Shown here in pieces: positions 1 through 6,199 of a DNA stretch of 11,821 nucleotides. The stretch covers positions 1-11,821 of the forward strand of contig JANQHP010000100.1 in the NCBI GenBank assembly GCA_028282625.1, read 5' to 3'. The notes beneath the pieces are model-generated. The model was not told the DNA's origin. It made no database searches and was given only the letters and a program-made list of their open reading frames with translations. Every line of letters begins with the position of its first letter. The first letter of the stretch is position 1. The DNA is from Rickettsiales bacterium. Its GTDB lineage: Bacteria; Pseudomonadota; Alphaproteobacteria; Rickettsiales; UBA8987. The translations under genes were made by a program, and so were the position numbers.

Positions 1-714
1 TTCCATCACCTGCAACGCACTAAAAGGGTTTGGCGCACGGTACAAAGTCAGCATTTCCGCCGCCACCCGCTCACCTGAAAGCCTACGCAGATGTGCGGCC
101 TGTTGCGCGCATGCTTGCACATCATCTGGGCAGAGCGGCACCCTGCCATACCATACCTGAAACCGAAACAAACGCAGAATACGCAGGCAATCCTCTGCAA
201 TGCGCGCCTTTGCCTCTCCAATAAAGCGCACCCGGCCTGCCAGCACATCGGCCTGGCCGCCTACAGCATCATGCAACCGCCCTTCATCATCCAACGAAAG
301 CGCGTTCATGGTAAAATCACGCCGCATCGCATCCACTTCCCAATCCGTGGTAAACTGCACCTCCGCATGGCGCCCATCGCAGCGTATATCCTGCCTTAAC
401 GTCGTGATTTCCACATGTTCATACCCCGCCTCGCTAGGCAAAATCGCGACCACCGTGCCATGTGCCTTGCCGTAATCTAAAAGGCGACACCCCACCGCTT
501 CAAGCCTAAGCTCCACCTCATCCGGCAGCAAACAGGTTGCCAAATCCACATCACGAATCGGCTTTCCAAGCAGCATATCCCGCACACAACCCCCAACATA
601 ACGGGTCGTGGCACCATCCCGATTCAACCACGCCATGATACGCGCGGCAGGATGCTTCAGCAGCGCCTGATATATTTCTGGCGAAATCCGTTCCTGCTTA
701 TTGCGCTGACTCAT
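1..714 (-). CDS. cca: CCA tRNA nucleotidyltransferase / poly(A) polymerase family, N-terminal 238 residues (3' end outside window)
   Basis: Adds or repairs the 3'-terminal CCA of tRNAs in the cytoplasm, using CTP and ATP. I translated the minus strand from ATG at 714 and the frame stays open to base 1, so only the N-terminal nucleotidyltransferase head and the start of the neck are visible; family members usually have about 400 residues. Visible class II motifs: G41-G42-x-V-R-D with a following LLG; the catalytic metal-binding pair D55-x-D57; a DGRH segment near 113-116; RRDFTMNAL at 131-139; and a neck motif with EDCLRILRLFRF at about 180-191. The start overlaps the upstream membrane-protein gene by 17 nt, which suggests translational coupling. 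Specificity (CCA-adding, A-adding only, or poly(A) polymerase) cannot be settled from this part. CCA-adding is likeliest because this gene arrangement is known from alphaproteobacteria. Confidence 0.93.
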   Translation of the reverse strand, partial: MSQRNKQERISPEIYQALLKHPAARIMAWLNRDGATTRYVGGCVRDMLLGKPIRDVDLATCLLPDEVELRLEAVGCRLLDYGKAHGTVVAILPSEAGYEHVEITTLRQDIRCDGRHAEVQFTTDWEVDAMRRDFTMNALSLDDEGRLHDAVGGQADVLAGRVRFIGEAKARIAEDCLRILRLFRFQVWYGRVPLCPDDVQACAQQAAHLRRLSGERVAAEMLTLYRAPNPFSALQVME

Positions 715-997
715 CGGAAATGACATGCCCAGGAACAAGCACCCCATCTTGGTAGGTCGCCGGTGCATAACGTGTGGGGGCATTTGCATCGGTGTAGAAC
801 CAGAAGCCAAACGCAAGCACCACCGCACCAAGCAATGTCGTCACCAGTGCTACCATAAATAGCTTCCTTTTACGCTCCGCCAGCGGACCTTCTTCTAGCG
901 CCTCCTTGCCATGCTTGCGGCGCATATAAAGCCACCACAAGCCAAAAAGCAAAAGCGGCAGCAGCAAAGGCCAGAATCGTATCAGCAATTTGATCAT
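698..997 (-). CDS. Small two-helix membrane protein, DUF6111-like
   Basis: A 99-residue protein with two predicted membrane helices (about residues 5-24 and 46-68), separated by a strongly charged stretch with RRKHGKEALEEG and ERKRK, and a polar tail carrying YAPATYQDGVLVPGHV. The tail pattern and the position just before a CCA-adding enzyme match what I recall of the uncharacterised alphaproteobacterial family DUF6111; this is family recall, not a search. The start at ATG 997 is well supported: a near-ideal Shine-Dalgarno AGGAGGAG lies at 1001-1008, the strongest ribosome binding site in the window. Its last 17 nt overlap the start of cca, so the two are probably co-transcribed and coupled. 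It lies 33 nt downstream of the rhodanese gene. The biochemical function is unknown. Confidence 0.8.
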   Translation of the reverse strand: MIKLLIRFWPLLLPLLLFGLWWLYMRRKHGKEALEEGPLAERKRKLFMVALVTTLLGAVVLAFGFWFYTDANAPTRYAPATYQDGVLVPGHVISDESAQ

Positions 998-1000
998 GTA

Positions 1001-1008
1001 CTCCTCCT
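1001..1008 (-). promoter_or_regulatory. Strong Shine-Dalgarno for the DUF6111-like gene
   Basis: The minus strand reads AGGAGGAG, then three bases, then ATG at 997. It is an unusually complete match to the anti-Shine-Dalgarno; most other starts in this window (mrdA, ispDF, plsC-like, the rhodanese, the VTT gene) have little or none. It fixes the start of the 99-residue protein. Confidence 0.8.
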
Positions 1009-1030
1009 AAAAAATCCTTGGCAAAAAGGC

Positions 1031-1390
1031 CTAATAACGCACCATCTCAGGATCTATCTCCACCGCCCACCGGTCGATGCCGCCGGTTAAATTCCCCACC
1101 GAGGCAAAACCCTGCGCCTGTAACCAGGCCGCCACCTGCCCGCTACGTATCCCATGATGGCAATAGACCACCACCGGCGCATCCGGGTCCAATATCTCCA
1201 GGGCTTCTGCAGACCGATCCATCGGGATATGCACGCCGCCCATCTCTACCAATTGCCGCTCCTCCTTGCTCCGCACATCCAGCAATTGCGGCGCATGCGC
1301 CCCCTCCATCCAGCGCTTCAGCTCAAGCGGCGCCACCGCATAAAGCCCGGAATCCGGTGGCATATCCTGTGATCTATTCTCTTTTTTCAT
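1031..1390 (-). CDS. Rhodanese-like domain protein (single domain)
   Basis: A 119-residue single-domain rhodanese, probably a cytoplasmic sulfurtransferase or sulfur carrier. The active-site loop is C77-H-H-G-I-R-S (CxxGxR form) after the hydrophobic strand VVVYC. The LLDVR segment (about 36-40) is the usual second-strand signature, and a C-terminal GGIDRWAVEIDP matches the closing GG-x-x-W motif. The loop has six residues from Cys to Arg, typical of GlpE/ThiI-like sulfurtransferases rather than Cdc25-type phosphatases. I chose ATG 1390; a TTG two codons upstream is possible, and neither has a clear Shine-Dalgarno. It is the first gene of a likely minus-strand operon with the DUF6111-like gene and cca. 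Such rhodaneses occur near tRNA modification genes, but no substrate can be inferred here. Confidence 0.88.
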   Translation of the reverse strand: MKKENRSQDMPPDSGLYAVAPLELKRWMEGAHAPQLLDVRSKEERQLVEMGGVHIPMDRSAEALEILDPDAPVVVYCHHGIRSGQVAAWLQAQGFASVGNLTGGIDRWAVEIDPEMVRY

Positions 1391-1450
1391 CCGCAAAACA
1401 AATCTATTTTGATACGACCTATTTTAGGCACTTGGCCTTCTATATTGCAT

Positions 1451-1479
1451 ATGCTAAAGCACAAAAGAAACTATTTCAA
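1451..1479 (-). promoter_or_regulatory. Candidate promoter for the rhodanese-DUF6111-cca operon
   Basis: On the minus strand TTGAAA (1474-1479) is followed, after a 17-bp spacer, by TAGCAT (1451-1456), a fair sigma70-like pair. It lies about 60 bp upstream of the ATG at 1390, within the AT-rich 152-bp divergent gap between the rhodanese gene and the acyltransferase gene. Match by eye only; AT-rich DNA yields such pairs by chance. Confidence 0.3.
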
Positions 1480-1496
1480 AAAAGATCGTACCTACA

Positions 1497-1505
1497 TGAT
1501 AAAAT
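1497..1505 (+). promoter_or_regulatory. Possible extended -10 element for the plsC-like gene
   Basis: TGATAAAAT reads as TG-N-TAAAAT, an extended -10 hexamer about 38 bp before the chosen ATG at 1543. No convincing -35 is seen at the right distance. Weak evidence. Confidence 0.2.
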
Positions 1506-1542
1506 ACTTGGCGAATACCTATTGGTACGTGACTCATGCGAC

Positions 1543-2184
1543 ATGAGGCGATTCTTGTTTAATCTGGAACCTTTTTACCGTTACGGCGCCAAAGTGCTGG
1601 TGCGCTTATTTTGGCGTGTGCGTTTTGAAGGTTTTAAAGAACAGATCCCGCCCACAGGACCAGCGCTACTGATCGCAAACCATATCTCGTATTTGGATGG
1701 GTTGATGATCAATGCCGCCTGTCCCCGTCCTGTACGCTTTGTCATTGATGAAAAAATTTACCGCACGCCGGGCGTCTATTACTTTATGCGCCACAATCGG
1801 GCCATTCCCATTGCAGCCAACCGCAAAGCCGTCAGGCGCGCGCTACGAGCCGTCACCCGCGCCCTTGGCAAAGGCGAGCTGGTCTGTATTTTTCCGGAAG
1901 GATCGCTGACCTATACCGGGAATATGCGCCGCTTTCGCTTCGGCATTGAGTGGATGGTTGAGCAAAATGAAGTGCCGGTCATCCCGATTGCCATCAAGGG
2001 GCTGTGGGGCAGTATCTTTAGCCGGAAATATTTGGGCAAGCCCTGGCCTTTCCTGCCGCGCCGTGCGCCGTGGAAGCAGGTCGTCCTGGTGTGCGGTGAA
2101 CCGATTCCGCATGAAAAAGCACAGATTAATTACCTGCAAAAACAACTGATGATGCTGAAAAACAAGGCGGAAAAACTTGAATAA
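1543..2184 (+). CDS. Lysophospholipid / 1-acyl-sn-glycerol-3-phosphate acyltransferase (PlsC superfamily)
   Basis: Transfers a fatty acyl group to a lysophospholipid at the inner membrane. The 213-residue protein carries the four family motifs: N46-H47-x4-D52 (NHISYLD, catalytic His-Asp), a substrate-binding region with arginines (PRPVRFVID, about 61-69), FPEG at 117-120 and VPVIPIAIKG at 144-153. The stretch GLWGSIFSRK and the PRPVRFV...AIPIA pattern resemble the acyltransferase domain of MFS- or Aas-type fusion proteins that re-acylate lysophosphatidylethanolamine, more than classical PlsC; that is family recall. The frame is open upstream to 1018, but that part is antisense to the rhodanese gene and looks non-coding. 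ATG 1543 begins a plausible amphipathic N-terminus; no Shine-Dalgarno is seen, and TTG 1522 is an alternative. Unlike the other plus-strand genes here it is not C-rich. It ends 6 nt from the dusB stop. Confidence 0.88.
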   Translation: MRRFLFNLEPFYRYGAKVLVRLFWRVRFEGFKEQIPPTGPALLIANHISYLDGLMINAACPRPVRFVIDEKIYRTPGVYYFMRHNRAIPIAANRKAVRRALRAVTRALGKGELVCIFPEGSLTYTGNMRRFRFGIEWMVEQNEVPVIPIAIKGLWGSIFSRKYLGKPWPFLPRRAPWKQVVLVCGEPIPHEKAQINYLQKQLMMLKNKAEKLE

Positions 2185-2190
2185 CAAGCA

Positions 2191-3183
2191 TTATTTCCCT
2201 TCATGCGCCAGCAAACGCTGGTAAAAATCCGCCACTTTTGCCTTCACCTCATCCACATCCGGGCACTGCATCACTTCGCTTCGAAACGCTGCCGAGCCAC
2301 TTAAGCCACTGCTATACCAACCCAGATGCTTGCGTGCCATCCGCATGCCCACATCCGTGCCGTAATGCTCCAGCATCGCCTCATAATGCTCCAGCACCAA
2401 ATCGCGCTGCATAGCCAGCGAAGGTGCGGCTGCTTGCGCGCCACTACCCATGAGCTCCTCCGCCGTCTGCTGAATCAGCCACGGCTTGCCGTATACCCCA
2501 CGCCCAATCATCACGCCATCCGCGCCCGATTGCGCCAAGCACCGCGTGGCATCCTCGGTGGAAAGAATATCGCCGTTAGCGACCACCGGCACGCTCACCG
2601 CCTCTTTCACCTGGCGGATAAAACTCCAATCCGCCTTGCCCTTATAAAACTGGCAGCGCGTACGCCCATGCACGGTAATCATCTGAATGCCCACCTCTTC
2701 CGCCATCTTCGCCAGGCGTGGCGCATTGCGGTTGCTGTCGTCCCAGCCGGTGCGCATCTTGACCGTCACCGGCACGTCTACTGCCTTCACCACCGCTTCC
2801 AGCACCTCCACCGCGCGCTTTTCATCCCGCATCATCGCCGAACCGGCGTGACCGTTCGTCACCTTCTTCACCGGGCAGCCATAATTAATATCAATGATCT
2901 GTGCGCCGCGATCGGCATTGAGTTTCGCCGCTTCGGCCATCACATCTGGCTCGCATCCCGCTAGCTGCACTGCCATCGGAAACTCCTCCACATGTTGGGA
3001 GCCTGCCTTGCGCCATACATCACGCGATTGCTCAATCATCGCGCGGCTGGCAATCATCTCCGAAACCACAAGTGCCGCCCCAAAACGCTTCACCAGTCGC
3101 CGAAACGGAAGATCCGTGACCCCCGACATCGGTGCCAGCAACACATGATTTTCCAACGCAATGGGTCCTATCTGAATGGACAT
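2191..3183 (-). CDS. dusB: tRNA-dihydrouridine synthase B (DusB/NifR3 family)
   Basis: Reduces specific uridines in the tRNA D-loop to dihydrouridine, using FMN and NAD(P)H. The 330 residues are the usual family length. Visible: N-terminal LLAPMSGVTDLPFRRL (FMN-binding barrel strand, about 15-30), SEMI at 41-44, the catalytic-cysteine loop INYGCPVKKV (C103), KMRTGWDD (142-149), the VHGRTRCQFYKGKADW segment (171-186) that contacts phosphate and RNA, ANGDI (202-206) and GVMIGRGVYGKPW (223-235). Motifs run in canonical order with no interruptions. The frame stays open far upstream, antisense to ispDF, but the family N-terminus begins at ATG 3183. It diverges from ispDF, an arrangement also known from other alphaproteobacteria (there often followed by ntrBC). 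Here the downstream neighbour is a convergent acyltransferase instead. Confidence 0.96.
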   Translation of the reverse strand: MSIQIGPIALENHVLLAPMSGVTDLPFRRLVKRFGAALVVSEMIASRAMIEQSRDVWRKAGSQHVEEFPMAVQLAGCEPDVMAEAAKLNADRGAQIIDINYGCPVKKVTNGHAGSAMMRDEKRAVEVLEAVVKAVDVPVTVKMRTGWDDSNRNAPRLAKMAEEVGIQMITVHGRTRCQFYKGKADWSFIRQVKEAVSVPVVANGDILSTEDATRCLAQSGADGVMIGRGVYGKPWLIQQTAEELMGSGAQAAAPSLAMQRDLVLEHYEAMLEHYGTDVGMRMARKHLGWYSSGLSGSAAFRSEVMQCPDVDEVKAKVADFYQRLLAHEGK

Positions 3184-3204
3184 TTTTCGTGTATCTGCTA
3201 TGAA
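3177..3204 (+). promoter_or_regulatory. Candidate promoter for ispDF-pgpA
   Basis: TGGACA (3177-3182), a 16-bp spacer and TATGAA (3199-3204) preceded by TG at -1 spacing (TGCTATGAA, extended -10). It would start transcription near 3211, about 24 nt before the ispDF ATG, and the -35 would overlap the dusB start codon. Found by eye in a 51-bp divergent gap. Confidence 0.32.
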
Positions 3205-3234
3205 AAGAAAAGAGAAAGCCTGTCGCTTACATAC

Positions 3235-4443
3235 ATGAATTCTTCTTCTAATGCAAATAGGCCCAACCAAACGGCCGCACTGATCGTCGCAGGAGGCCGC
3301 GGCACACGTATGGCAAGCAGCCTGCCCAAGCCCTATCTTCCACTTGGAAACGCGACCATCCTGCGCCACACCATAGAGGCCTCCTACCATCACCCGCAAA
3401 TCCAACAGATCCAGGTTGTGATCCACCAAGAGGACGAAGATCTGTACCAGAAAGCTACCCAAGGGCTCCATCTCCCACCTCCCGTCTATGGCGGAGAGAA
3501 TCGGCAAGCATCGGTCAAACATGGGCTGGAAGCCCTGGCCGCGCATGCACCCTCGCACGTCCTCATTCACGATGCGGCCAGGCCCTTTGTGCCCGCCTCC
3601 CTCATCGATGCACTCCTGCAAGCCCTCACTACCCACGAAGCCGTGATCCCAACCTTGCCGGTTACCGATACCCTTAAACATGTCGCTAAAAACCACGTCA
3701 CGCACACGCAAGACCGCGCGTCCCTACACGCCGCGCAAACGCCGCAAGGCTTTGCCTTCCCACTCATCCACAAGCTGCACCAACATGCCACGCACACACA
3801 CCATACCGACGATAGCGCGCTAGCCGAAGCAAGTGATTATCCGGTCCACATCGTCCCTGGCAGCAAAACCAATATCAAAATCACTACCGAGGAAGACTAC
3901 ATGCTGGCGCAATCCCATTACCAGAACCACACGGTCAAAACCGGCCTTGGCTTTGATGTCCACGCGTTTGATAAGGAAGATACCACCACCAAAACCCTGC
4001 GCTTGTGCGGCATCGATATCCCTGCTCCTCACCCGCTTCAAGGCCACTCCGATGCTGACGTCGCGCTCCACGCACTCACCGATGCACTGCTTGGCACCCT
4101 TGCCGCCGGTGATATCGGCGAGCATTTCCCGCCTTCTGACCCGCAGTGGAAAAATGCGGATTCCACCCAGTTCGTGGAACACGCCCTCGCCCTACTCCGT
4201 GCCCAGAATGCAAGGCTAGAGCATATCGACCTTACCCTGATCTGCGAACAGCCCAAAATCACACCGCACAAACCCACCATGCGTGAAGCACTCAGCACGC
4301 TGCTCGGCCTGCCGCTTGCCTCCATCAGCCTCAAAGCTACCACCACCGAAGGGCTTGGCTTTACCGGCCGCGGAGAAGGCATTGCCGCGCAGGCCCTGGC
4401 CACCGTTCGTATCCAACAACAAGAGGCACATCATGCCCACTAA
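3235..4443 (+). CDS. ispDF: Bifunctional IspD-IspF enzyme (MEP cytidylyltransferase / MEcPP synthase)
   Basis: Catalyses two non-consecutive steps of the MEP isoprenoid pathway: CTP-dependent formation of CDP-methylerythritol, and cyclisation of CDP-ME 2-phosphate to MEcPP. It has 402 residues. IspD half (about 12-228): nucleotide-binding AALIVAGGRGTRM with R25 and PK32, HDAARPF (112-118), PVTDTLK (142-148), QTPQGF (168-173). IspF half (about 233-395): GLGFDVHAF with metal ligands D241 and H243, GHSDAD with H271, DIGEHFPPSD, and C-terminal SLKATTTEGLGFTGRGEGIAAQA. The fusion is characteristic of Alphaproteobacteria and some Campylobacterota. The start is ATG 3235, with no good Shine-Dalgarno. 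An unusually His-rich patch, HATHTHH (184-190), precedes TDDSA. It overlaps pgpA by 11 nt, which implies an operon. Product feeds IspA, encoded at 9101-10021. Confidence 0.96.
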   Translation: MNSSSNANRPNQTAALIVAGGRGTRMASSLPKPYLPLGNATILRHTIEASYHHPQIQQIQVVIHQEDEDLYQKATQGLHLPPPVYGGENRQASVKHGLEALAAHAPSHVLIHDAARPFVPASLIDALLQALTTHEAVIPTLPVTDTLKHVAKNHVTHTQDRASLHAAQTPQGFAFPLIHKLHQHATHTHHTDDSALAEASDYPVHIVPGSKTNIKITTEEDYMLAQSHYQNHTVKTGLGFDVHAFDKEDTTTKTLRLCGIDIPAPHPLQGHSDADVALHALTDALLGTLAAGDIGEHFPPSDPQWKNADSTQFVEHALALLRAQNARLEHIDLTLICEQPKITPHKPTMREALSTLLGLPLASISLKATTTEGLGFTGRGEGIAAQALATVRIQQQEAHHAH

Positions 4444-5026
4444 CACACCGCACTTCCTCCACCCAAGCCGCTTGATTGCCACTTGCTTTGGCATCGGGCA
4501 CCTGCCCTTTGCGCCTGGCACGTGGGGCAGTGTGTTCGGCTATTATCTCGTCGTGCAATTATGGTACGTAGAAATCCTAATCAACCCAGGCACCATGGCA
4601 CCCGATCCGATAGGGATCAACCCCGCATGGCTCTTGCTCGGCGCCACCCTCTTCATCACCCTGATCGGCACATGGGCCTGCGAGCATTACGCCAAAACAT
4701 CCGGCACATCCGACCCTTCCGAAGCCGTCATCGACGAAGTCGCCGGTATCTTTGTTGCTGCCACCTGCCTCATGGCCGGCCTCAACCTACTAGCACACCT
4801 CAACCCGGATATCTTCTTCTACCACCGCGCACTCTTCCCGCTATGGATGGTCGCAGGCTTTATCCTTTTCCGCTTTTTTGATATCCAAAAGCCCGGCCTC
4901 ATCTCACGTGCCGAAAAAGCTAAGCCCGTTGGACTTGGGATCATGCTCGATGATTTGGTCGCGGGTCTCTTTGCTGGCATCGCCACGCTTATCCTCGTTG
5001 CCATCGCAGGCTACACCATCCACTAA
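4433..5026 (+). CDS. pgpA: Phosphatidylglycerophosphatase A
   Basis: Dephosphorylates phosphatidylglycerol phosphate to phosphatidylglycerol at the inner membrane, a step before cardiolipin. The 197-residue protein has the family motifs: GIGHLPFAPGTWGS (20-33), the acidic catalytic stretch DPSEAVIDE (94-102), RFFDIQKPG (147-155) and GIMLDDLVAG (169-178) with paired Asp 173-174. Hydrophobic segments near 66-82, 104-122, 132-148 and 176-193 fit an integral membrane enzyme. Start at ATG 4433 is supported by AAGAGG about 8 bp upstream; it lies inside the last 11 nt of ispDF, so translation is probably coupled. A 13-residue segment around 50-62 (NPGTMAPDPIGIN) sits between the first conserved motif and the second and may be a loop insertion. 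Convergent with rodA across a palindrome. Confidence 0.93.
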   Translation: MPTNTPHFLHPSRLIATCFGIGHLPFAPGTWGSVFGYYLVVQLWYVEILINPGTMAPDPIGINPAWLLLGATLFITLIGTWACEHYAKTSGTSDPSEAVIDEVAGIFVAATCLMAGLNLLAHLNPDIFFYHRALFPLWMVAGFILFRFFDIQKPGLISRAEKAKPVGLGIMLDDLVAGLFAGIATLILVAIAGYTIH

Positions 5027-5032
5027 CCACCT

Positions 5033-5069
5033 CTAGACACTGTTATGTCATTATCATAACAGTGTCTAG
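5033..5069. repeat. Perfect 15-bp inverted repeat between convergent pgpA and rodA
   Basis: Left arm CTAGACACTGTTATG (5033-5047), 7-nt loop TCATTAT, right arm CATAACAGTGTCTAG (5055-5069). The match is perfect. It begins 6 nt after the pgpA stop, and its right arm contains the rodA stop codon (TAG, minus strand, 5068-5066). A strong hairpin in both transcripts could act as a bidirectional terminator, but neither side has a following T-tract. The arms share the motif TAGACACTGT with sites at 9088 and 10039, so it may instead be one copy of a dispersed palindromic repeat. Confidence 0.85.
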
Positions 5070-6199
5070 CCATCCATATACGTACCCACCTTTTCGCGGC
5101 GATGCACATACACATTCATCAGCAAACCCAGCCCCAGCATCGTACCCAGCATGCTGCTCCCACCATAAGAAAGCATTGGCAGGGGCACACCCACCACCGG
5201 CAGCAAACCCATCACCATCGCCACGTTAATACACACATGTAAAAACAGCATCAGCGTCACGCCATAAGCGCCCAGCATCCCGAAACGGTGCTGGCAACTG
5301 GCCGCAATGCGCATGCCCGCAAAAAGCAGCAAGCCATAAAGCAGCAAGACCAGCATCGCACCCAAGAACCCCCATTCCTCACTCACAATCGAAAAAATAA
5401 AATCGGTCTGCTGCTCCGGCACAAAGTTCAGCTGGCTTTGGGTCCCTTGCAAAAAACCCTTCCCCCAAAAGCCACCCGAACCAATCGCAATCTTCGACTG
5501 AATAATATTATACCCATGCCCCAAAGGGTCCGCCTCCGGGTTAAAAAATGTATGCACGCGTGCCTTTTGATAGGTATGCATGTTCATCCACAACAGCGGA
5601 ATCGCCGCTAGCATCAGCAGGCCCGCCACCATAAATTTCTTCCACCCCACACCGGCAAGAAACATCACGCCACCGCCTAGCGCCACCACAATCACCGCCG
5701 TGCCTAAATTAGGCTGCAACACAATCATCCCGGCTGCAAGCCCAATCATAATCACTGGCACCACACACACCACAAGACGCCGGATACTATCACGATGCAC
5801 CGCATGAAAATAGCGCGCAAGCCCCACAATCAAACATAATTTGATCAGCTCCGAAGGCTGAAAACGAAAGCCACCTATCGCCAGCCAGCGCTGCGCGCCA
5901 AGCCCCCCTTCCACACCCAGAAACAACACGGCAACCAGCAAGACCAACCCACCGATAAAAAGCAGATACGCCAAGTGAAAAAACCACCGAATCGGCAGAA
6001 GTGCCAAGCAATAGACCACCGGAAGCAGCACCACAAAACGCACCGCATGTTTAAAAGCCCAGGGCTGCCATTGCCCTTGCGAGGCGGAATAGAGCATCAA
6101 ACACCCCACACCCGTCAGCAGGGCGGCCAGCACCACAATAGATTGCGGAATTTCCATGCATTTGCGCACCAAAGCATATTGGTGTTGGCTCTCATGCAT
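5066..6199 (-). CDS. rodA: RodA, SEDS-family peptidoglycan glycosyltransferase
   Basis: Polymerises lipid II into glycan strands during cell elongation, as partner of PBP2. The 377-residue length fits RodA (E. coli about 370). Many membrane helices are visible. SEDS signatures: GAQRWLAIGGFRFQPSELIKL (101-121), QPNLGTA (162-168), the extracellular loop with PEADPLGHGYNIIQSKIAIGSGG (221-243), PEQQTDFIFSIVSEEWGF (261-278) with the probable catalytic Asp at 266, and C-terminal PLPMLSYGGSSM. The start is ATG 6199, which overlaps the mrdA stop by 8 nt (ATGCATGA) and has AAGGA upstream; the longer open frame upstream is antisense-like reading inside mrdA and lacks family similarity. Its TAG stop lies within the right arm of the palindrome, so the C-terminus (GTYMDG) may have been set by that element. 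Confidence 0.96.
   Translation of the reverse strand: MHESQHQYALVRKCMEIPQSIVVLAALLTGVGCLMLYSASQGQWQPWAFKHAVRFVVLLPVVYCLALLPIRWFFHLAYLLFIGGLVLLVAVLFLGVEGGLGAQRWLAIGGFRFQPSELIKLCLIVGLARYFHAVHRDSIRRLVVCVVPVIMIGLAAGMIVLQPNLGTAVIVVALGGGVMFLAGVGWKKFMVAGLLMLAAIPLLWMNMHTYQKARVHTFFNPEADPLGHGYNIIQSKIAIGSGGFWGKGFLQGTQSQLNFVPEQQTDFIFSIVSEEWGFLGAMLVLLLYGLLLFAGMRIAASCQHRFGMLGAYGVTLMLFLHVCINVAMVMGLLPVVGVPLPMLSYGGSSMLGTMLGLGLLMNVYVHRREKVGTYMDG

Noticed and set aside
1018..1542. Open frame extending the acyltransferase gene 175 codons upstream on the plus strand.
   Set aside because: It is antisense to the well-supported rhodanese gene, is Pro-rich low-complexity without family similarity, and the PlsC-like domain is complete from about 1543.
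2326..2964. 212-codon open frame on the plus strand, His/Arg-rich.
   Set aside because: Shadow of dusB, which has all catalytic motifs on the other strand; the open frame reflects strand composition.
3184..3711. Open frame extending dusB upstream on the minus strand.
   Set aside because: It is antisense to the N-terminal part of ispDF, and the DusB family start is at ATG 3183.
5033..5069. Calling the palindrome a standard rho-independent terminator.
   Set aside because: The stem is strong, but there is no T-run on either side, and the arm motif recurs at sites without a stem, so I list it as a repeat with a possible terminator role.
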